From Caballeronia sordidicola (GTDB taxonomy: Bacteria; Pseudomonadota; Gammaproteobacteria; Burkholderiales; Burkholderiaceae): DNA of 64,000 nucleotides. The stretch spans positions 62,001 through 126,000 of the forward strand of contig NZ_MTHB01000032.1 of the NCBI RefSeq assembly GCF_002220365.1, read 5' to 3'. Shown in pieces: positions 27,583 through 35,788 of the stretch. Position 1 is the stretch's first letter. Every line of letters starts with the position of its first letter. The notes beneath the pieces were generated by a model. The model saw nothing but the letters and a program-made list of their open reading frames with translations, was not told the DNA's origin and searched no databases. The position numbers were made by a program, and so were the translations under genes.

Positions 27583-27810
27583 TTAAAAAGCAGTCGTGGT
27601 CGTGAAGGTCGGGGTCAGCCGGATCGTCTCGGTTTCTCCCGTTGCGAAATCGGTTTTTCGCTTGACCGGTGTCGCTGCCATCCGGTCGGTCTCATCGCAG
27701 CGCTGAAACATGGTAGTGAGGCGAGCGCGACCGCATCGGTCCAATCGGAATCGTCGAAACCCGCTACCGCGAGATCGGCGGCCACCCCCATGCCGCAATC
27801 GTGCGGCATG
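27583..27810 (-). pseudogene. C-terminal remnant of a LacI-family regulator
   Basis: Read on the - strand, one frame gives GVAADLAVAGFDDSDWTDA, the LacI-family 'VPEDLAVVGFDD' region. A frame change then continues the family pattern in another frame (RLTTMFQRCDETDRMAATPV up to IRLTPTFTTTT and a stop at 27583). The two halves align to one LacI C-terminus only if a frameshift is allowed, and no N-terminal HTH is visible. Likely a decayed regulator. Confidence 0.55.
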
Positions 27811-27997
27811 CATGATGCCGATCGTCGTCGAAGCTCAAGGCGGCATTGCATCCGTTGAAGTTGAAGCGACCGCCGACCGCGGTCTTTGCCGCGAATGATC
27901 CCTGCACGTTTGGTGCGTGTCGCCGCAGCGCGCAATTCGGGGTACTGTAATCTAATGCTGCTAGGATTCCAATTCCCTTTCTACGTCATATCTTCAT
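27811..27997. other. intergenic, nothing recognised
   Basis: Sequence between the LacI remnant and the tiny secreted-protein gene. It may hold more decayed regulator sequence, but I cannot align it, and it must contain the promoter for the gene at 27998. Confidence 0.3.
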
Positions 27998-28135
27998 ATG
28001 AAAAAGACTATTCTCGCCGTCATCACCGCCGCTCTTACCCTTGGCGCCTTTTCATCCGCTTTTGCGGAAGATCATCACCATCGCGTATGCCACAAAGTGA
28101 AGGTGCATGGCCACTGGCAAACCCGCTGTCATTAA
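27998..28135 (+). CDS. tiny His-rich secreted protein
   Basis: A 45-residue gene. Residues 1-23 are a standard signal peptide (MKK, then a hydrophobic stretch, then SAFA before the cleavage site). The mature peptide is only about 22 residues, with six His and two Cys (EDHHHRVCHKVKVHGHWQTRCH). It would be periplasmic and could bind metal. Similar short His/Cys peptides are common, unstudied, in Burkholderia. A GC-rich inverted repeat (GGGCGGC / GCCGCCC) follows the stop. Confidence 0.7.
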   Translation: MKKTILAVITAALTLGAFSSAFAEDHHHRVCHKVKVHGHWQTRCH

Positions 28136-28557
28136 ACCATCCTGGGCGGCGGCGCCAGCAGCCGCCCAAGAGGGCACAGGCCCGCGTCGAACGGCGCCGC
28201 GTCCTTCAGCGACTGGATCTGCACAGGTAGTCAAGAAGGCACCCGCAGCACCATCTCGAATCGTTCAACGGCACACCGCAGGCTGATCCGTACGGCAGCT
28301 ATCCAAGTGGCAGATGAGAGTCCGGCAAGAGCCAATCTCTGGCCGGGGCTTGAACGCCGCATAGGCGCCCGGCGCAATTCGGTATCACCCGCGGTATCAC
28401 CCGCGGTATCACCCGCGGTATCGCCCGCTTTTCACCCGTTTGCATGTATGGCCGAAATCAATCGACCCGGACGGAAGGGGCGTTCCGGCATGCCCGGCGT
28501 CAATTTGCTACTCTCGCTTCGTGATGCCTATTCCATGAAACGAAAGGAGCTTTGAGC
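28136..28557. other. intergenic region with a minisatellite
   Basis: About 420 bases between the tiny secreted-protein gene and yghU. It contains a GC-rich hairpin just after 28135 and the 12-bp tandem repeat at 28381-28428. No gene seen. Confidence 0.5.
28381..28428. repeat. 12-bp tandem repeat, 4 copies
   Basis: GGTATCACCCGC occurs four times head to tail; the last copy has one change (G for A). It is a small minisatellite and could vary in copy number between strains. Confidence 0.9.
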
Positions 28558-29436
28558 ATGACCGATTCTTCCGACTACGTGCCGCCGAAGGTTTGGACCT
28601 GGAATCAATCCAGTGGTGGCCGCTTCGCGAACATCAACCGCCCGATATCGGGGCCGACCCACGACAAGGACCTGCCGGTCGGCCGCCATCCACTCCAGCT
28701 CTACTCACTGGCGACACCGAACGGCGTGAAGGTAACGACGATGCTGGAGGAGTTGTTGGCTCTCGGCCACAGCGGTGCGGAGTACGATGCCTGGTTGATC
28801 AAGATTGGCGAGGGTGAGCAGTTCGGTAGCGGCTTCGTCGAAGCGAATCCGAACTCCAAGATCCCCGCGCTGTTGGATCAAAGTGGCCCGAAGCCAATCC
28901 GGGTGTTCGAGTCCGGCGCGATTTTGCTATACCTTGCCGAAAAATTTGGCGCTTTCCTGCCGACGGAAGCGGGCGCGCGGGCCGAATGCCTGTCATGGTT
29001 ATTCTGGCAGATGGGAAGCGCGCCCTATCTGGGAGGAGGCTTCGGCCATTTCTATGCCTACGCGCCGACTAAGATCGAATATGCCATCGACCGGTTCGCG
29101 ATGGAAACGAAGCGTCAGCTCGATGTGCTCGATAAGCAGCTCACCGGCAACGAATACGTGGCTGGCAGCGAGTACACGATAGCCGACATGGCAATCTGGC
29201 CTTGGTATGGTGGCTTGGTAAAAGGTTGGCTATACGAGGCGGCGGAGTTTCTGGCCGTACACGACTACAAACATGTTCAGCGCTGGGCCGATGCGATAGG
29301 CGAGCGCCCGGCCGTGCGGCGTGGACGGATGGTCAACCGGGTTTTCGGCGAGCTTTCCAGTCAACTTCACGAGCGCCATGACGCCGCCGATTTCGAAACC
29401 AGGACACAGGACAAGTTGACCGCCCAGAAGGAGTGA
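28558..29436 (+). CDS. yghU: glutathione S-transferase, YghU type
   Basis: A 292-residue GST of the YghU/Nu class, which reduces disulfide-type and peroxide substrates with two glutathiones. The long N-terminal lead (WTWNQSSGGRFANINRPISG) and LYSLATPNGVKV at the start of the thioredoxin domain are diagnostic, as is the helical C-terminal domain with ADMAIWPWYGG. ATG 28558 has AAAGGAG 9 bases upstream; a TTG at 28552 is less likely. It stands alone. Confidence 0.9.
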   Translation: MTDSSDYVPPKVWTWNQSSGGRFANINRPISGPTHDKDLPVGRHPLQLYSLATPNGVKVTTMLEELLALGHSGAEYDAWLIKIGEGEQFGSGFVEANPNSKIPALLDQSGPKPIRVFESGAILLYLAEKFGAFLPTEAGARAECLSWLFWQMGSAPYLGGGFGHFYAYAPTKIEYAIDRFAMETKRQLDVLDKQLTGNEYVAGSEYTIADMAIWPWYGGLVKGWLYEAAEFLAVHDYKHVQRWADAIGERPAVRRGRMVNRVFGELSSQLHERHDAADFETRTQDKLTAQKE

Positions 29437-29577
29437 GGCACAGCGGCATGACGCGGGTCCTTCATGCCGAGGACGTAGGCCCGCTGTCGCCACCTGTACA
29501 GGTAGTACCCGCGGCGGCTCCACGGCACATTTGCCGAGCGGAGCCGTTCGAAACTCGTACGGGGACAATCGCAATGC

Positions 29578-30009
29578 CTACAGCAGCATGCCAATAGCGA
29601 GACGATTGAACGCATTCATCAACGCGATGGCCAATGTCAAATCCGAGATTTCTGCATCGGAGAAAAGTGCCTTCAGCGGGGCGTAGCGTTCGTCGGGAGC
29701 GCCTTGTTCGTCGACGTGCGTCAACGTCTCTGCCCATGCGAGCGCGGCGCGTTCCCGTGCGTCGAACAGTTCGCTGACACGCCAACCCGCGAGTTGATCG
29801 AGTTTGCGTTGTGCGACACCGGAGTCCCGCAGCGTCGACGAATGTTTGTCGAGACAGAATGCACAACCATTAATCTGCGAGATGCGTAGATAAACCAGTT
29901 CGACCATTGGCAGACCGAGGCTGCTTTCGGAAAGTGCCTTGCTTGTCGCGAGGAGCCCGTGGTACGCGGCCGGAGATAGTGTCGTAAAAGGAAGGCGAAG
30001 TTGGCTCAT
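29578..30009 (-). CDS. AhpD-like carboxymuconolactone decarboxylase family protein
   Basis: A 143-residue protein with the CxxC redox motif of AhpD-like alkylhydroperoxidases (GCAFCLDKH). ATG 30009 begins the family's usual N-terminus; the frame is open 41 codons further but carries no family signal. It could reduce peroxides with the CxxC thiols. It lies 76 bases after the azoreductase gene on the same strand. Confidence 0.85.
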   Translation of the reverse strand: MSQLRLPFTTLSPAAYHGLLATSKALSESSLGLPMVELVYLRISQINGCAFCLDKHSSTLRDSGVAQRKLDQLAGWRVSELFDARERAALAWAETLTHVDEQGAPDERYAPLKALFSDAEISDLTLAIALMNAFNRLAIGMLL

Positions 30010-30085
30010 GATCGGACTCTTGAATAGTAGAAAAGGTGGTAAAAAAAGCTGGTAGAAAAGCGCGAAAAGACGTGAGGCAAAAAGT

Positions 30086-30739
30086 TCATGCCGATGGCAC
30101 AGACGGGGTCGACTCTGGTTCGACCGTGGCAAAGAGTGGCGTTTGCGATAACTGCTGGCGCGCGCTGGAGAATGCGGAGCTCACCGCCTCTGCACCACCC
30201 ACCAGCCCCTGCAGATAGACGAAGTGAGTGTTACCAATGCCGATTGTCCGCAGTACAAGTTTCAAGTAGTCGGACAAACAATCAGGTTGTCGCGCTTGCG
30301 GCCCGTGATGAAATCCGCCGGAACTCACGATGATGTAGGTAGGACGATCAGCTAACAGGCCGACCTTGCCTTCGGGCCCCGACGAAAAAGAGCGTCCAAT
30401 CCGAAGCACGTGATCGATCCACAACTTCAGCGTTGCCGGCACGGTGAAGTTATGCATCGGGGTGGCAATCAAGAGGTGGCGGCTCTGCTCCAACTCATCG
30501 ATCAACTGCTCCGATTGCCGAAAGGCGGGGTCATCGAAGGGGGTGCGTTTGGTCAGCGCCGCCCCGTATGCGGCGCTCAGCGGCGGCAGTGGATTCGCCG
30601 CGAGGTCGCGTCGATTCACGCTCATTGCCGGGTGTCTTTCGCCAAGCGTTTTGAGCAACGCATCGGCAAAACGGTATGCGTGCGAAGCTTGCTGATTCGG
30701 GCTCGCGCTCAAGAATAGAAAGTCGTTTATTTTGTTCAT
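30086..30739 (-). CDS. FMN-dependent NADH-azoreductase-like flavodoxin-fold protein
   Basis: A 217-residue flavodoxin-like reductase. PMHNFTVPATLKLWIDHVLR matches the FMN-binding segment of AzoR, and SSGGFHHG matches the second flavin loop. Such enzymes reduce quinones and azo compounds with NAD(P)H. ATG 30739 overlaps the stop of the GNAT gene (ATGA), so the two are translated together. Confidence 0.85.
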   Translation of the reverse strand: MNKINDFLFLSASPNQQASHAYRFADALLKTLGERHPAMSVNRRDLAANPLPPLSAAYGAALTKRTPFDDPAFRQSEQLIDELEQSRHLLIATPMHNFTVPATLKLWIDHVLRIGRSFSSGPEGKVGLLADRPTYIIVSSGGFHHGPQARQPDCLSDYLKLVLRTIGIGNTHFVYLQGLVGGAEAVSSAFSSARQQLSQTPLFATVEPESTPSVPSA

Positions 30740-31194
30740 TTCGCATCCCGCTGGTGTTGCGTCAACGGCTGGACAAAATGCATGCCGCGCGCCAACAAGC
30801 CCTGACGGAAATAAAAGCGCTGTGCCAATGCCATATGCAGGCCGGTATCCAGGACAAGATGCTGACATGCGAGGCGTGTCGCTTCGTTGCGCACCGCCGT
30901 GATCAGGATTGCACCGAGTCCTTGCTGACGCTCGCCGGTGTCGACGACCAGATCGTCGACATAGACGAAGCGGCCATACAGCGTGTTTTCCATTGCGCGA
31001 TAACCGATCAGGCCCACGATTCGCTCGCCCATATATGCGCCAAGCAGCCGGTATCCGTGCGCGTACTGACGTGCGATCTGTTCGCCGAACGCGGCCTCGT
31101 CGGTCAGGTGAGGGCGCAGTTCGCGCATCAGCGAGAAGCCTGCCCGCTGCAGCATAGGGTTGTCCAATTCTCGAAGTTTCGTGGCCGGTGTCAT
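30736..31194 (-). CDS. GNAT acetyltransferase
   Basis: A 152-residue GNAT. Motif A is visible as VDDLVVDTGERQQGLGAIL, where the QQGLG loop binds acetyl-CoA. ATG 31194 has AGAGGT upstream. It is the first gene of a GNAT-azoreductase unit whose promoter region is shared with the divergent MocR regulator. Substrate unknown. Confidence 0.85.
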   Translation of the reverse strand: MTPATKLRELDNPMLQRAGFSLMRELRPHLTDEAAFGEQIARQYAHGYRLLGAYMGERIVGLIGYRAMENTLYGRFVYVDDLVVDTGERQQGLGAILITAVRNEATRLACQHLVLDTGLHMALAQRFYFRQGLLARGMHFVQPLTQHQRDAK

Positions 31195-31322
31195 CGCTGT
31201 ACCTCTTTGTTTGTCATCGTTGACGCACTTTAAGCGATTGATGTCATACACTGTAGAGCCAAGAAACGTGAATTCGAGTGGGACATGACGAGTAACATGA
31301 AGAGTAACGCGACGAGTGAGAC

Positions 31323-32735
31323 ATGACTTTGCCATTCAGCCCCATCAATGCCGCGACAGACGGCCCGCTTTATCGCCAGATCTATCTGCGTATTCGCCAA
31401 TCCATTGCGGACGGGGTGTTGAAACCGGGAGACCGCGTGCCATCGGTGCGGGGACTGGCGTCGGAATTGAATCTGGCACGCGGGACTGTTGAATCGGCTT
31501 ATCAGCTCTTGATCGGTGAGGGCTATCTGATCGCCCGTGGGCCGGCCGGTACGGTGGTCTCACCACAGATCAAATTGCCCGAGTCGGGTGGGCGGGCCGT
31601 CGTCGTGCCGGAGACCGTGCCGTGGTCGGAACATACCGGTTCGATGCCGCTGCCTCTGCAGATTGGCCTTCCCGCGCTGGATGCTTTCCCAAGCAAGGTC
31701 TGGAACCGCCTGGCGGCGCGTGAGATGCGACAAAGCGGTCTTCACGACCTGATTTATCCCGATCCCCGGGGTCATCCGCCGCTGCGTGCGGCCATTGCCG
31801 GGTACTTGGGCGTATCGCGAGGCGTTGCCTGCTCGCCGGATCAGGTTTTTATTTGTGCCGGATATCGTGCGAGCCTGGATTTGATCTGTCGCAGTGTATT
31901 GCGCAGTGGAGATGCATGCTGGTTTGAAGATCCCGGCTATCTCATGGCGCGGCGCTTCCTGAGCAATGCGGGAATGAAATTGCTGGCGGTCCCAGTCGAT
32001 GACGACGGTCTGGATGTCGAGGCCGGTATCACAATGGACGCAAATGCGCGTTTTGCGTTGGTTACTCCCAGTCACCAAAGTCCGCTGGGCGTGTCGTTAT
32101 CCCTTTCACGCAGATACGCATTACTGGATTGGGCGAGAGCGGGTGACCGCTGGATCATTGAGGATGATTACGACAGTGAATACCGGTATCGAGGGCGGCC
32201 ACTTCCTGCGTTGAAAAGTCTTGATACAGGCGGGCCAGGGAGAGTGCTGTACACGGGCACCTTTAGCAAGGTGCTCGCGCCGGGGTTGCGTCTATCGTAT
32301 TTGGTAGTGCCGCAAGAGCAGGTAGCCCGGTTCGTTGAAACCGCTGATCGGATGCAGAATCAGTGTCCGCGTTTGCTTCAGGCGACCCTGACAAGGTTCA
32401 TCGAAGAAGGCTATTTCGCACGGCATATTACTAAAATGCGGAGCGTCTACGCGGATCGCCGGGCGATGCTCGCGGATGCGCTGAGTGCAGCATTGGGTAA
32501 GCGTGCGCAAATTCGTTTGCAAGCCGGCGGCATGCATCTTCTTGCAATGCTCGAAAACGGGTTGGATGATGGTGCGATTGCTTTGCGCGCGCGACGCCTT
32601 GGACTATCGGTGCAGGCGTTGTCGACCTGGTACGCCGGAGCAGCATCAAAACAAGGACTGTTGACCGGATTCACCAATGTCAGGTCCTCCGAAGAGGCGA
32701 GCGCATTGTCCCGGACTCTCGCTAGCGCTTTCTGA
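31323..32735 (+). CDS. MocR-type (GntR-HTH + aminotransferase) regulator
   Basis: A 470-residue fusion: an N-terminal GntR winged HTH (about residues 15-80, LASELNLARGTVESAYQLL) and a class I aminotransferase-like domain with the PLP-binding Lys in TGTFSKVLAPGLRL. MocR proteins sense PLP or PLP-amine adducts. It diverges from the GNAT/azoreductase genes with a 128-base gap and probably controls them, as PdxR-like regulators often control the adjacent divergent gene. Confidence 0.9.
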   Translation: MTLPFSPINAATDGPLYRQIYLRIRQSIADGVLKPGDRVPSVRGLASELNLARGTVESAYQLLIGEGYLIARGPAGTVVSPQIKLPESGGRAVVVPETVPWSEHTGSMPLPLQIGLPALDAFPSKVWNRLAAREMRQSGLHDLIYPDPRGHPPLRAAIAGYLGVSRGVACSPDQVFICAGYRASLDLICRSVLRSGDACWFEDPGYLMARRFLSNAGMKLLAVPVDDDGLDVEAGITMDANARFALVTPSHQSPLGVSLSLSRRYALLDWARAGDRWIIEDDYDSEYRYRGRPLPALKSLDTGGPGRVLYTGTFSKVLAPGLRLSYLVVPQEQVARFVETADRMQNQCPRLLQATLTRFIEEGYFARHITKMRSVYADRRAMLADALSAALGKRAQIRLQAGGMHLLAMLENGLDDGAIALRARRLGLSVQALSTWYAGAASKQGLLTGFTNVRSSEEASALSRTLASAF

Positions 32736-33297
32736 CCGAAAGCTTAGATTGCGAAGGGTTTGCTCCGGCAATTTTCCCGGTCTCTCATCCGGCTATTGTC
32801 TGCGGCAAACAGATGACCAGGTAGTCCAATTGACGGTTGTGGCTCGCGTCTCAAACCGTGTCGCCGTTAAATTGCGTTTTACCCAGGTGCCGATATGCGG
32901 CAGAAACCCGATAGAAGTCGCGCAGCGTATCAACGCAGTTGAGGTGAGCCGAATGAATCAGTAACCCGTCGGTTCTGCGCACATCGCAAAACAGCTCGCC
33001 AACAGCTCGCCCCCCTTGCGCAACACATCTTTCTGACCATCCCCACCTCCTCGCTTGCACCAAACGAAAGCAACTGACTGGACCTACCGTCGGCTACGTG
33101 GTCTTTCTACAATCTTCACAAGTGAATCGGCGGTCGGGGCGACGTCATCAGGCTTGTAGAGCACAGATCCCTATAGCGAACGCCTCGAAGCAGAAGGGTG
33201 CCAGCGCTTCGAGTTTCGCTACGACTCATGGCCTTCCAACGTGCGTTCCTCAATGAACGTCCAAAGCAGAACTTTTGATCCCGACGAGGAGTGTCGA
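32736..33297. other. intergenic region upstream of tauY
   Basis: About 560 bases. It contains the TauR-type repeats at 33078-33110. A 70-codon - strand frame (32851-33063) and a + frame (32677-32964) have no recognisable features. If transcription starts near the repeats, tauY has a leader of more than 150 bases. Confidence 0.5.
33078..33110 (+). promoter_or_regulatory. TauR-type direct repeats upstream of tauY
   Basis: CTGGACCTAC at 33078-33087 and a weaker copy, GTCTTTCTAC, at 33101-33110. The start-to-start distance is 23 bp, the same as at 39243-39275 and 42268-42300. CTGGACYTAA is, as I recall, the core of TauR boxes in alpha- and beta-proteobacteria. The second copy is degenerate, so this is the weakest of the three. 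Confidence 0.5.
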
Positions 33298-34713
33298 ATG
33301 GAGCACAGTGCAATCGAACGGGTTGCGCCGAGCGTGTCTGCTGAACGAAGCAGCGCTACGCAATACGATCCTATGTACGACCCGCTGGTTTCCCCCGGCC
33401 CGGGTCATGGCAAGCAATATGCACCTACCTACTGGGTCGCCACTGCCGGCGCTCCGCCGCCCGACGACGGGCCGATCACCCAGGACATCGACGTGGACGT
33501 GGCGATCATCGGCGGGGGTTACACAGGCCTCGCCACGGCGCTGTGCCTGGCACGCGAGCATGGCATCAAGGCAGTAGTACTCGAGGCCAACAAGACGAGC
33601 TGGGGCTGCAGCAGTCGCAACGGTGGTCAAGGACAGAACGCTTCCGGGCGCCTGTCGCGTTCCCAATGGATCGAGCGATGGGGCAAAGATGTCGCCCTGA
33701 AAATGCACGATGAGATCCTGGAAGGTTTTCAGAATTTCAAGTCGCTGGTGGCCGAAATCGATTGCGATCCGCAGCCGGGTGGTCACTTCCTGATTGCGCA
33801 TCGTCCTCGTATGATGGAAAAGCTCGCCGCCGAGGCGAAGGTATGGAAGAGCGTTTTCGGTTACCCGTCCGAGTTGCTCGATCAGGAAACGTTTCGTCGC
33901 GAGTATGTGAACGACGCTGAAGCGGCCGGCGCGCTCCATGAACCCGAGGGCATCGGTATCCATGCGTTGAAGCTCGCATTCGGCTACTTGCGGCTTGCCC
34001 GCGAGGCGGGAGCACGGGTGCATCCTGCAAGTCCGGTGATCGGGTGGGAAACCATCAACGGGGTCCACCATCTGCGTACGCCTGGTGGCATTGTGCGGGC
34101 GCGATCGGTTGGCATTGCGACGGGTGCCTATACGGCCCCTGATCTTCATCCGTCGTTGACGAGCCGTGTCATGCCGATCCTGTCCAATTCGATGGTGACG
34201 CGCCCGCTCACGCAGCAGGAAATTGCAGCATGCAACTTCCGCACGACACAGGTGCTAACCGACACGCGTACCCTGCGCTTCTACTACCGCTTCTTGCCGG
34301 ACAACCGGCTGCAGATTGGCAGCCGCAGCGCAATCACAGGCGCCGATGCGCCGAATTCTCGCCACTACGACTTGCTCGTGGAAGGCATGGTTCGCAAGTT
34401 CCCCGCGTTGCGCGGCGTTGCGATTGATTACTCGTGGTGGGGCTGGGTCGATGTCGCTCACGACATGATGCCGCGCATCTGTCAGCCGGATCCGAAGCAA
34501 TCGGTCTATTACGCGCTGGGTTACGGTGGCAACGGCGTATCGTATTCGCAGCAGGCGGGCCGGCGGTTGGCCGAGCAGATAGCAGGGAAGGGAGGGAAGC
34601 ACACATTGCCGATTTTCACGTCGCCGTTACCCGGCCACCCGTTCGCGCCGTTCCGCCGGATGGGGCAACGGATGCTCTATCAGTTGTATTTCAGGCGCGA
34701 TGAGAAGCCATGA
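33298..34713 (+). CDS. tauY: FAD oxidoreductase, taurine dehydrogenase large subunit-like
   Basis: A 471-residue glycine/D-amino-acid-oxidase-fold protein with the FAD motif GGGYTG (72-77). The family segment 'TSWGCSSRNGGQGQNASGR' and the N-terminal region up to 'YAPTYWVATAG' fit TauY and the related PuuB group. TauXY oxidises taurine to sulfoacetaldehyde with cytochrome c as acceptor. ATG 33298 is preferred because GAGGAG precedes it; ATG 33253 and GTG 33241 are in frame. The neighbour TauX is absent here; a TauX-like gene lies at 44013. The TauR-type repeats upstream support the assignment. A gamma-glutamylputrescine-oxidase-like enzyme is the alternative. Confidence 0.75.
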   Translation: MEHSAIERVAPSVSAERSSATQYDPMYDPLVSPGPGHGKQYAPTYWVATAGAPPPDDGPITQDIDVDVAIIGGGYTGLATALCLAREHGIKAVVLEANKTSWGCSSRNGGQGQNASGRLSRSQWIERWGKDVALKMHDEILEGFQNFKSLVAEIDCDPQPGGHFLIAHRPRMMEKLAAEAKVWKSVFGYPSELLDQETFRREYVNDAEAAGALHEPEGIGIHALKLAFGYLRLAREAGARVHPASPVIGWETINGVHHLRTPGGIVRARSVGIATGAYTAPDLHPSLTSRVMPILSNSMVTRPLTQQEIAACNFRTTQVLTDTRTLRFYYRFLPDNRLQIGSRSAITGADAPNSRHYDLLVEGMVRKFPALRGVAIDYSWWGWVDVAHDMMPRICQPDPKQSVYYALGYGGNGVSYSQQAGRRLAEQIAGKGGKHTLPIFTSPLPGHPFAPFRRMGQRMLYQLYFRRDEKP

Positions 34714-34828
34714 TCAGAGCGCGCGGAACGACTTATGCGCGACTTGCGCGCGCTTAGCTTGGAAGCCTGGCCAATGCTCGCTGCGGTTCGACTGATCCGT
34801 CGGCGTCGTTAAGCGGCAATCTCTGGCG

Positions 34829-35788
34829 TCAGCGTGGCGTCGATGTTGCTGCAGTGAGCACGTCGAGCGTTGCCTGTTTTGTTTCATTGTCGAAGATGCC
34901 GATAAGAACGATCACGGACTCCGTGACGACTGCTCCGGGAAATCGTGTGATAAGGATTCGGCCACCCGCCACATGAAGCTCTTGTGTCCCGGCTTCACCT
35001 TTCAGCAGGATCAGGCCTTTCGCTCGCAATAGTTGACCGGACACACTTCGCAATGCGTCCTTGAGCTTCTTGCGATCCAGGGGTGTGTCGGTTCGAAAGA
35101 GAAAGCTGCAGAAGTCCACCGGCAGTGTCGGGTTTGAATCGGTCAGCGGGCGCGGCCGGCCGACGCGAGGCTGGCCCGTGATGTTGTCATCGAAGAAGAG
35201 TTCGAGGGGAACCGCGCCGTTAGTCGTTTCCAGCATGATCCCGGTGTGAGCCACCGTCGCTAGTTCCGCGACAATAACGGCTTTTTTCTGCTCGTCGATC
35301 AAGTCTGTTTTGGTCAGGAGTATTGCTGTCGCCCCGGCGACCTGTTGCCGCGCAATATCGCCTACATACGGGTCCAGCAGTGTCTGCGTGATGCACGCCA
35401 AATCCACCGCAACGATGATTCCATACAAGCGGTACGCGCGATCGAGCAGTCCAATCTGCGCGATGCGCACGGGATCCGATACGCCGCTCGCCTCGATAAT
35501 CAGGAAGTCGGGCGGATCGGGCCGGTTGCTGATCGCGAGTAATGCGTCGACGAGCCGCCCGCCAATCGAACAGCAGACGCAACCGTTCTCCAGGTTGATG
35601 ACATCGTCAGTGCGCTCCCTGATCAGGGCAGCATCGATATTGATCGCACCAAAGTCGTTGACGAGCACGGTGATGCGGCGCTGTCCGGCATTCGCCAGCA
35701 CATGATTGAGCAGCGTCGTCTTGCCCGCGCCCAGATAGCCACCGACGACGATCAGCGGAATTGGCTTCCTGACGCCGCTTGCTGTCAT
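34829..35788 (-). CDS. CobW/G3E-family GTPase (metallochaperone)
   Basis: A 319-residue G3E GTPase. P-loop GGYLGAGKTT is near the N-terminus, the metal-binding CxCC motif is in NGCVCCSIGG, and the GTP-specificity motif is TKTD. The C-terminal CobW domain (about 215-315) is present. These proteins deliver Zn, Co or other metals to client enzymes. Its start overlaps the stop of the amidohydrolase gene (ATGA), so the client is probably that metal-dependent hydrolase. Confidence 0.88.
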   Translation of the reverse strand: MTASGVRKPIPLIVVGGYLGAGKTTLLNHVLANAGQRRITVLVNDFGAINIDAALIRERTDDVINLENGCVCCSIGGRLVDALLAISNRPDPPDFLIIEASGVSDPVRIAQIGLLDRAYRLYGIIVAVDLACITQTLLDPYVGDIARQQVAGATAILLTKTDLIDEQKKAVIVAELATVAHTGIMLETTNGAVPLELFFDDNITGQPRVGRPRPLTDSNPTLPVDFCSFLFRTDTPLDRKKLKDALRSVSGQLLRAKGLILLKGEAGTQELHVAGGRILITRFPGAVVTESVIVLIGIFDNETKQATLDVLTAATSTPR

